This document shows, piece by piece, positions 20,679 through 24,653 of a DNA stretch of 24,653 nucleotides. The stretch is from positions 1-24,653 of IMG/VR virus record IMGVR_UViG_3300042691_034939; one strand, written 5' to 3'. Made by a program: the position numbers and the translations under genes. The DNA is from a virus. Position 1 is the stretch's first letter. Every line of letters begins with the position of its first letter. The notes under the pieces are model-generated. The model was not told the origin of the DNA and made no database searches. It was given only the letters and a program-made list of their open reading frames with translations.

Positions 20679-21365
20679 ATGCCGGCATCTTCAATTGCAC
20701 AACAAAAGTTGATGGCTATGACTTACTCCTTAAAGAAAGGAGAAATGGATCCTAAAGACGCTAGTCAAGAGGTGAAAGACCTTGCAGATTCCATGACTCT
20801 AAAGCAGCTAAAAGATTTTGCTGCTACGAAGCACAAAGGATTACCTAATCACGTACAGGAGTACTATTACTGGTGGGACACGCAGCCACAGATGATGGCT
20901 GGACAAGCAATGGCAATGAAACGCGATCAAACAGATCCGCTGGTTCAAGCTTTTATGGATTTCATAACAGGTAAGAAATCAAAAAAAGTTGAAGAAGACT
21001 TTGCAGCCCCTGCTGCTAGCGTTGCAAATACACCAGGAATGGGTAATGTAGTTGCGGCGGCTCCAGGTAAGGTAGGAAGCGGTGATACATTTAGTGCTGG
21101 ATCAAAAAAGAAAAAGAAGAAAAAAATGAAACACGTAAAACTTTATGAAGCGTACATCGAAGAAATGGCGCTGGGAGATGTTAATGTGCAAAGAATACTC
21201 TCTGCTTTTGATACCGGAGACGACAAGATGAAAAAGAAAATTGCTGATGTTGTCTCAGGGCAACCTCACACCGATAGGAAGCGATTAGAAGCAGACTTTC
21301 GATCAATTGGCTATAACGAATTAGTTGATATGATGATAGAGCTGGACCTACAGCCTCCCAAGTAA
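20679..21365 (+). CDS. DUF3008-like phage protein, fused in frame to a leader-bearing protein
   Basis: A 228-residue frame. Residues 1-60 (SIAQQKLMAMTYSLKKGEM and LKDFAATKHKGLPNHV) match the short DUF3008-type phage protein, of unknown function. Residues about 100-149 form an Ala/Gly-rich tail ending in a Lys run, a typical C-terminus for such proteins. At residue 150 a capsid leader, MKHVKLYEAYIEE, begins inside the protein. This suggests two neighbouring genes joined by a one-base change in the A-rich tract 21111-21126, since a TGA at 21127 lies in the other frame. A capsid leader in the middle of a protein would be without parallel in the window. Confidence 0.7.
   Translation: MPASSIAQQKLMAMTYSLKKGEMDPKDASQEVKDLADSMTLKQLKDFAATKHKGLPNHVQEYYYWWDTQPQMMAGQAMAMKRDQTDPLVQAFMDFITGKKSKKVEEDFAAPAASVANTPGMGNVVAAAPGKVGSGDTFSAGSKKKKKKKMKHVKLYEAYIEEMALGDVNVQRILSAFDTGDDKMKKKIADVVSGQPHTDRKRLEADFRSIGYNELVDMMIELDLQPPK
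21126..21365 (+). CDS. Probable separate leader-bearing protein starting inside the upstream frame
   Basis: The ATG at 21126 begins a 79-residue protein with leader MKHVKLYEAYIEEM; cleavage would follow IEE (residue 13). The body has helical segments (VQRILSAFDTGDDKMKKKIADVV and DFRSIGYNELVDMMIEL). ATGA at 21126-21129 is the start/stop overlap seen at many other junctions here, which argues that this was or is an independent start even though the upstream frame currently reads through it. Confidence 0.5.
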   Translation: MKHVKLYEAYIEEMALGDVNVQRILSAFDTGDDKMKKKIADVVSGQPHTDRKRLEADFRSIGYNELVDMMIELDLQPPK

Positions 21366-21380
21366 AATGATGCTAGTGAG

Positions 21381-21518
21381 ATGGCAAAAACTAAAAACGA
21401 ATCAGGCAAAAACTTTGTAGAAAAAGTCAAAAAGAAAATCGGAAGACATTCAAAGAAAGATAGCAAAAACAAAAGCTCAAAAAATTACAAAAAGCCTAAC
21501 GTAGGGCAAGGGAGGTAG
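21381..21518 (+). CDS. 45-residue very basic protein
   Basis: A short gene that fills the otherwise empty gap. The product is about one third Lys/Arg (KNFVEKVKKKIGRHSKKDS then SKNYKKPNVGQGR), with no acidic domain. Small basic proteins ending in a YKK...GQGR-like tail are common in phages; I cannot name a family. It is probably nucleic-acid binding from its charge. GTGAG lies just before its start, and its last codons contain GGGAGG, which serves as Shine-Dalgarno for the next gene. Confidence 0.6.
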   Translation: MAKTKNESGKNFVEKVKKKIGRHSKKDSKNKSSKNYKKPNVGQGR

Positions 21519-21520
21519 AA

Positions 21521-22123
21521 ATGGACACAGAATTATTAAAGGCTGTCATTACAGCTGCAGGATCAATAATTGCTGCACTAATCACGGTTATGATAAAGAA
21601 TAACTACGATGAGAAGAAAGCAAAAAGTGCGAAGGAGAAAGAGGAAAACATTGAGGCTTCGGATATTGAAGAAATGATTCAAGTCCAAGAGTGGCTGGAG
21701 TCATTCCGAGAAAAATACCAGTTTGACCGGGCTTCAATCTACCAATTTCACAATGGCGGAAAGTACTTTCAAGGAAAGAGCATGAAAAAGTTTTCCATGA
21801 CCTATGAAGCAGTAGCTCCTGGTTATGAGAAGACTAAGAGAGACCAGCAAAATGTGCTAGCATCAGAATACCCTAGATGGATTTCTGAGATGCTGAAAAA
21901 AGACTGCTTTGCAACTCTCAGCGAAGATCTGGATCTGAAAGACCGACATGAGATGGATCGGATGGGAATACAGCAATTTGTTACCGTCCCAGTGTACTGC
22001 ATTAAGAAAAAGCTCGTGGGCTTCATTGTTGGATATAACATCAGCGAAATTCATGAGAGTATAGAAGAACAATTTGACTCCTTGGTAGAAGATTCCAAAA
22101 TTATTTCTGGCTACCTATCCTAA
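21521..22123 (+). CDS. Membrane-anchored protein with a GAF-like domain
   Basis: A 200-residue protein with a hydrophobic N-terminal segment (about 5-26, LKAVITAAGSIIAALITVMI) followed by a charged coiled stalk (about 28-60). The C-terminal domain (about 68-195) includes FDRASIYQFHNGGKYFQGK and FVTVPVYCIKKKLVGFIVGYNIS, with a GAF-like alternation of strands and helices; no ligand residues can be assigned. It would sit in the host inner membrane with the domain in the cytoplasm. It has an unusually strong Shine-Dalgarno for this window (GGGAGG, 21509-21514), suggesting high or early translation. Confidence 0.65.
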   Translation: MDTELLKAVITAAGSIIAALITVMIKNNYDEKKAKSAKEKEENIEASDIEEMIQVQEWLESFREKYQFDRASIYQFHNGGKYFQGKSMKKFSMTYEAVAPGYEKTKRDQQNVLASEYPRWISEMLKKDCFATLSEDLDLKDRHEMDRMGIQQFVTVPVYCIKKKLVGFIVGYNISEIHESIEEQFDSLVEDSKIISGYLS

Positions 22124-22137
22124 AAAGACGGAAAGCA

Positions 22138-22332
22138 ATGAGAGATGCTCGAGAACTCAAAAATGCCACAGTAAAAGTCGGAGGAAAGACTGGAAAGGTT
22201 GTAGGCTTTTGGGTTACTGAAAACAATGTGGTATATGCCAAAATAAAAGACTACCAAGGAACCACCACTAACCATCGATTAACTGAACTCAGTTCAGAAA
22301 TGGAGTTGGTAAAAAAACAATTAGAGGAATGA
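22138..22332 (+). CDS. Small beta-rich unknown protein
   Basis: A 64-residue protein with beta-strand pattern (TVKVGGKTGKVVGFWVTENN and VVYAKIKDYQG) and a C-terminal helix (SSEMELVKKQLEE), like a small SH3-type barrel. No capsid leader and no family recognised. GACGGAAAG lies upstream of the ATG. Its stop overlaps the next start (ATGA), so it belongs to the same operon. Confidence 0.65.
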   Translation: MRDARELKNATVKVGGKTGKVVGFWVTENNVVYAKIKDYQGTTTNHRLTELSSEMELVKKQLEE

Positions 22333-22673
22333 AACACGTACAAACATACGAAGTTTTTTTATATGAAAGCTATTTGCTTGAAGCGGATGATGACGATAAA
22401 GCATCCACGGATCAAGGGCCTATTGATAACGAAGCTGTTGAAACAGGGTTAGCTAATAAGAAAAAAGAGACGGGTTGCCCAATTGGAATTCTTCGTGCTG
22501 TGTTTAGACGCGGAATGGCAGCTTGGAAAAGTGGTCACCGACCTGGAGCAGGGCAAGAACAATGGGCATATGCCAGAGTAAATAGCTTTTTAACTGGCGG
22601 AAAAGGTACGTGGGGCAAAGCCGACGCTGATTTAGCTAAAGAAGCAAGAGCTGCTGGCTTCAACCCAAAATAA
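22329..22673 (+). CDS. Internal head protein with leader and a widespread RPG-WAxARVNSF domain
   Basis: A 114-residue protein. Leader MKHVQTYEVFLYES; cleavage predicted after LYE (residue 13). An Asp-rich linker (about 18-45) leads to a C-terminal domain, GCPIGILRAVFRRGMAAW followed by HRPGAGQEQWAYARVNSFL and KADADLAKEARA. I have seen the RPGxxxxQWAxARVNSF motif in many hypothetical proteins of large phages, but I cannot attach a function. The domain here is fused to a capsid leader, suggesting it is delivered with the DNA. Confidence 0.75.
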   Translation: MKHVQTYEVFLYESYLLEADDDDKASTDQGPIDNEAVETGLANKKKETGCPIGILRAVFRRGMAAWKSGHRPGAGQEQWAYARVNSFLTGGKGTWGKADADLAKEARAAGFNPK

Positions 22674-22682
22674 GAAGATGCC

Positions 22683-22931
22683 ATGAAACATCTGCACACA
22701 TATCAAAGCTTTCTGAATGAAGGCAGGTCATTTACGGATTCAATGAATCCACAAACAAAGGAAATCTACCAGGAATACCGAGAAAAGATCTCCAGCTTTG
22801 AAATCTTTGATCATAAAAAACTGGATGATGCTCTCAAAAGCGATGATCGTGTAAAGAAGTCCGGCCAAGAAAAACTTTTACAAACTGCTTTAGGATGGGC
22901 TCTTACGCATGCTCAAGAAATGGAAAGATAA
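22683..22931 (+). CDS. Small predicted internal head protein with capsid-targeting leader
   Basis: An 82-residue protein starting MKHLHTYQSFLNEG, with predicted cleavage after LNE (residue 13) before Gly. The mature protein is highly charged and helical (EIYQEYREKISSFEIF and KLLQTALGWALTHAQEME). Family unknown. It lies 9 nt after the previous stop and 9 nt before the next start, in a chain of four genes that all encode such leaders. Confidence 0.74.
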   Translation: MKHLHTYQSFLNEGRSFTDSMNPQTKEIYQEYREKISSFEIFDHKKLDDALKSDDRVKKSGQEKLLQTALGWALTHAQEMER

Positions 22932-22940
22932 AAAACTGCA

Positions 22941-23174
22941 ATGAAACACGTTAAAACATACGAAGGCTTCTTAGCAGAAGATCATCCATACTACAAAGGA
23001 ATTAGTAGTAGTACTGCCGATAAGAAGAAAGCACAGATGAAGAAGCAAGCAGCTGCTGATGACGATGATCCGGAAGCATACAAAGAGCTACCGGGAGATA
23101 CAAAAGGAAAGGGTCAATTAAAGACTTCCAAGCATACAAAAAAATATCAAGAGCTCTACGGAGACAAGAAATAA
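22941..23174 (+). CDS. Small predicted internal head protein with capsid-targeting leader
   Basis: A 77-residue protein starting MKHVKTYEGFLAED; cleavage predicted after LAE (residue 13). The body is rich in Lys and Asp and carries DDPEAYKELPGDTKGKGQ followed by KTSKHTKKYQELYG. This motif resembles one that I recall as recurrent at the C-terminus of many phage hypothetical proteins, but I cannot name a family. The high charge and low hydrophobicity suggest disorder. Confidence 0.74.
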   Translation: MKHVKTYEGFLAEDHPYYKGISSSTADKKKAQMKKQAAADDDDPEAYKELPGDTKGKGQLKTSKHTKKYQELYGDKK

Positions 23175-23184
23175 ATAAAGCATT

Positions 23185-23595
23185 ATGAAACACATTCAAT
23201 CATTTGAGAACTTTTTGAACGAGTCAATAGAGACCACCGATGATTTTTCAAAATCTAAGAAAAACCGTTCAGAGTATACCGAGCTTATTACAAAAGCCGT
23301 TGCAAAAGAATTCAATTTTTCTACCAGCCTTTTTTCTCAAGACTTTATATTTCAGATTGCGGATGATATGGGTGAGACTAAAGCGATCATTACTCTTCCT
23401 ATGAGTGAAGGCGATAAGAAGAAAGAAAAGCTTGCTGGCGAAATTGAAGACTTCATAAATGATTATGTGAAAAAGGAATCCAAGATCAAAGATCTGCAAT
23501 ACAGTCCTACTAAAACCGGAAAGGTTGCAAACGTAGGGACGGCCAACAATGGAAACTGGATTGTTATGTGGAGACCGGTATTTTTTAGAAGATAA
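23185..23595 (+). CDS. Predicted internal head protein with capsid-targeting leader
   Basis: A 136-residue protein starting MKHIQSFENFLNES, with predicted cleavage after LNE (residue 13). The body (about 28-136) has an alpha/beta pattern: YTELITKAVAKEFN, DFIFQIADDMGETKAIITLP, a charged helix, and a final beta segment NWIVMWRPVFFRR. No family is recognised. It is the last gene of the leader block; a GC-rich hairpin follows 2 nt after its stop. Confidence 0.74.
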   Translation: MKHIQSFENFLNESIETTDDFSKSKKNRSEYTELITKAVAKEFNFSTSLFSQDFIFQIADDMGETKAIITLPMSEGDKKKEKLAGEIEDFINDYVKKESKIKDLQYSPTKTGKVANVGTANNGNWIVMWRPVFFRR

Positions 23596-23597
23596 AA

Positions 23598-23620
23598 AAA
23601 GGCTGCCAATGGCAGCCTTT
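23598..23620. terminator. Bidirectional terminator hairpin between convergent genes
   Basis: A perfect 10-bp stem: AAAGGCTGCC (23598-23607), loop AAT, GGCAGCCTTT (23611-23620). On the - strand it is followed by a run of seven T (complement of 23594-23600), so it is a good intrinsic terminator for the Hsp20 gene. On the + strand the T run is short (TTT), giving weaker termination of the leader-gene operon. Confidence 0.85.
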
Positions 23621-23638
23621 GAATTCTCAGTGGTTCCT

Positions 23639-23998
23639 TTATAGAATACTGATGCTTCGAGAATTTTTCTTGGCTTCTGTAGAAAATTCAATACTCAGTA
23701 CGCCATTTTCAAGTTTGGCAGATACTGATTCACAATCCAAGTTTTCTACCTGGAATGTCTTTTTCATTTTTGAGTTAAGAAACTTTGGAAGATTTCTTTC
23801 AGTGCTTGCTTCAACAATGAGGTCTTTGCCTTCGGTGCGCACTGTCACCTCTTCTCTGGAGAATCCAGGAAGGAGTACATCAATTGTATAACCTTTTTCG
23901 TCTTGACGAATATCGGTCTTAGAATAGGTTGACGAATTGTGGTTTGCGTATTCAAACAATTCATCGTAGGCATTGAAAATAGATGTTGATTTCCACAT
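23639..23998 (-). CDS. hsp20: Small heat-shock protein (Hsp20/alpha-crystallin)
   Basis: An ATP-independent holdase chaperone, 119 residues. The alpha-crystallin domain is clear: GYTIDVLLPGFSREEVTVR (about 36-54) and the signature AKLENGVLSIEF (94-105). The C-terminus ends in SISIL, the I-x-I motif that docks into neighbouring subunits. The N-terminal arm is short (about 28 residues). Hsp20 proteins are known in T4-like cyanophages. It is the only - strand gene here, with its own terminator and a divergent upstream region, so it is probably controlled separately. Its start is preceded by an A-rich leader (complement of 23999-24025). Confidence 0.92.
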   Translation of the reverse strand: MWKSTSIFNAYDELFEYANHNSSTYSKTDIRQDEKGYTIDVLLPGFSREEVTVRTEGKDLIVEASTERNLPKFLNSKMKKTFQVENLDCESVSAKLENGVLSIEFSTEAKKNSRSISIL

Positions 23999-24242
23999 AT
24001 ACTTTATTTTTATTTTTTCTTAGTATACTATCAAAAGTGTGCCATTGCTCTTTTTATGAAATCTTGACATAATGAAGTGACTAATTGACATAGCTAAGTG
24101 TCTAGCTAGATAGTCTTACTCCTAACCGTTCTGATAACTATTTTATACATCCTTGGTAAAAAGTTTTGGTAAACATGTTATACATTTAGGAAAACCTGGT
24201 AACCTCTGTGAATATAAAATCAAATTCAAAATATACATATTC
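23999..24242. promoter_or_regulatory. Divergent control region between Hsp20 and dUTPase
   Basis: A 244-nt gene-free stretch, the longest non-coding one in the window. On the - strand, TATACT (complement of 24024-24029) lies in GATAGTATACTAAG about 26-31 nt upstream of the Hsp20 start. On the + strand there are two TTGACA boxes (24064-24069 and 24085-24090), 21 nt apart. The second has TAGATA about 17 nt downstream, like a host-type early promoter. Downstream are two TATACAT strings and three GGTAA repeats (24154-24201). It ends with GTGAATATAAAA (24208-24219). No open frame of note is present. Confidence 0.55.
24208..24219 (+). promoter_or_regulatory. Promoter-like element GTGAATATAAAA before dUTPase
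   Basis: One base different from the ATGAATATAAAA copies at 2323, 2779 and 16216. It lies 24 nt upstream of the dUTPase ATG, a spacing that would give a short A/T-rich leader. Here it is fully intergenic, which supports a promoter role for the element as a whole. Confidence 0.5.
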
Positions 24243-24653
24243 ATGATTAAGTACAGCAAACTTCGAGACGTAAAATCTCCGTCTCGAGGAACTGCTCAGT
24301 CCGCGGGAGTGGACTTTTTTGTTCCTAACGACTGGAACAATGGGCAGCCTCGAGTAGTCTTACCAGGAGATCGGGTCTTGATTCCAAGTGGAATTAAGGT
24401 CAACATACCAAAAGGTCACGCCTTAATTGCTTTCAATAAGAGCGGGGTGGCCTCAAAAACCGGAATGATCGTTGGAGCCTGCGTGGTGGATGAAGACTAC
24501 CAAGGTGAGGTTCATATCAATATGATTAACACCAACGAGTCTAAGGAATACTTTGCCGATGGCAACTACGTAACTGATACGGGAACTGTCACAATTTCTC
24601 CAGGAGAAAAGCTTGTGCAATTCTTGCTTATCCCTATCAATTACGCGGAAACA
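24243..24653 (+). CDS. dut: dUTPase (3' partial)
   Basis: Hydrolyses dUTP to dUMP, keeping uracil out of phage DNA and feeding dTMP synthesis. The 137 visible residues contain four of the five trimeric-dUTPase motifs: SAGVDF (20-25, motif 1), NKSGVASKTGM (65-75, motif 2), GACVVDEDYQGE (78-89, motif 3 with the catalytic Asp in VVDEDY) and GEKLVQFLLIP (121-131, motif 4). The Gly-rich motif 5 would lie beyond the window edge, where the frame is still open. T4 uses the unrelated gp56 dCTPase-dUTPase, so this phage has the cellular-type enzyme. Confidence 0.9.
   Translation, partial: MIKYSKLRDVKSPSRGTAQSAGVDFFVPNDWNNGQPRVVLPGDRVLIPSGIKVNIPKGHALIAFNKSGVASKTGMIVGACVVDEDYQGEVHINMINTNESKEYFADGNYVTDTGTVTISPGEKLVQFLLIPINYAET

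Noticed and set aside
23619-23891. A 90-residue open frame on the + strand
   Set aside because: Antisense to Hsp20, whose domain signature is clear, and begins in the terminator region.
1-24653. tRNA genes, CRISPR arrays, insertion sequences or homing endonucleases
   Set aside because: I saw no cloverleaf with a T-loop consensus, no regularly spaced repeats, and no transposase, HNH or GIY-YIG motifs in the predicted proteins.

Overview
The window is part of the genome of a T4-like contractile-tailed phage (myovirus). It carries the T4-type replication and recombination set in close order: a gp32 single-strand binding protein, gp61 primase, UvsY mediator, a PD-(D/E)XK nuclease, UvsW helicase and a RuvC-like resolvase. 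A tail-tube-fold protein lies at the left and a dUTPase at the right. Coding density is very high and almost everything is on the + strand; only a small heat-shock protein is on the - strand. Many junctions are ATGA stop/start overlaps. Most leaders lack a clear Shine-Dalgarno sequence and are A/T-rich. That would fit a host that relies little on such sites, for example Bacteroidota, but this is inference and the host cannot be read from the sequence.

Layout. 1-1134: the C-terminal end of an unknown structural-type protein, then a tail-tube-like protein with no ATG start. 1160-2779: two small proteins with short N-terminal leaders, the resolvase and two small helical proteins. 2835-7761: gp32, primase, an unknown small protein, UvsY, nuclease, UvsW. 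7789-13264: a run of genes, nearly all encoding proteins that begin with the same kind of leader, including a ligase-like enzyme, an HxGH nucleotidylyltransferase, a ferritin and an ATP-grasp enzyme. 13261-15618: a carboxyethylornithine-synthase/alanine-dehydrogenase-like enzyme, a Gly-rich leucine-rich-repeat fibre-like protein and an AlkB-like dioxygenase. 15672-23595: mostly small leader-bearing proteins, plus a polymerase-beta-type nucleotidyltransferase, a 557-residue unknown, a membrane-anchored protein and a cupin-like protein. 23598-24653: a terminator, the reverse-strand Hsp20, a 244-bp divergent control region and the dUTPase.

The main observation is that about 22 proteins begin with a 10-16 residue leader of the pattern M-K-[HYTS]-[VIF]-x-x-[FY]-x-x-[FY]-[ILVM]-x-E, followed by A, G or S. 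This matches the T4 capsid-targeting sequence, which directs internal proteins into the prohead and is cut by the gp21 protease after [LI]-x-E. If so, the phage packs an unusually large and enzymatic cargo in its head: ferritin, ligase-like, nucleotidyltransferase and ATP-grasp proteins plus many small proteins. This cargo would probably enter the cell with the DNA. Promoter-like TATA elements of two recurring types precede several of the gene groups. Two terminator-like hairpins lie inside the 5' ends of coding sequences.
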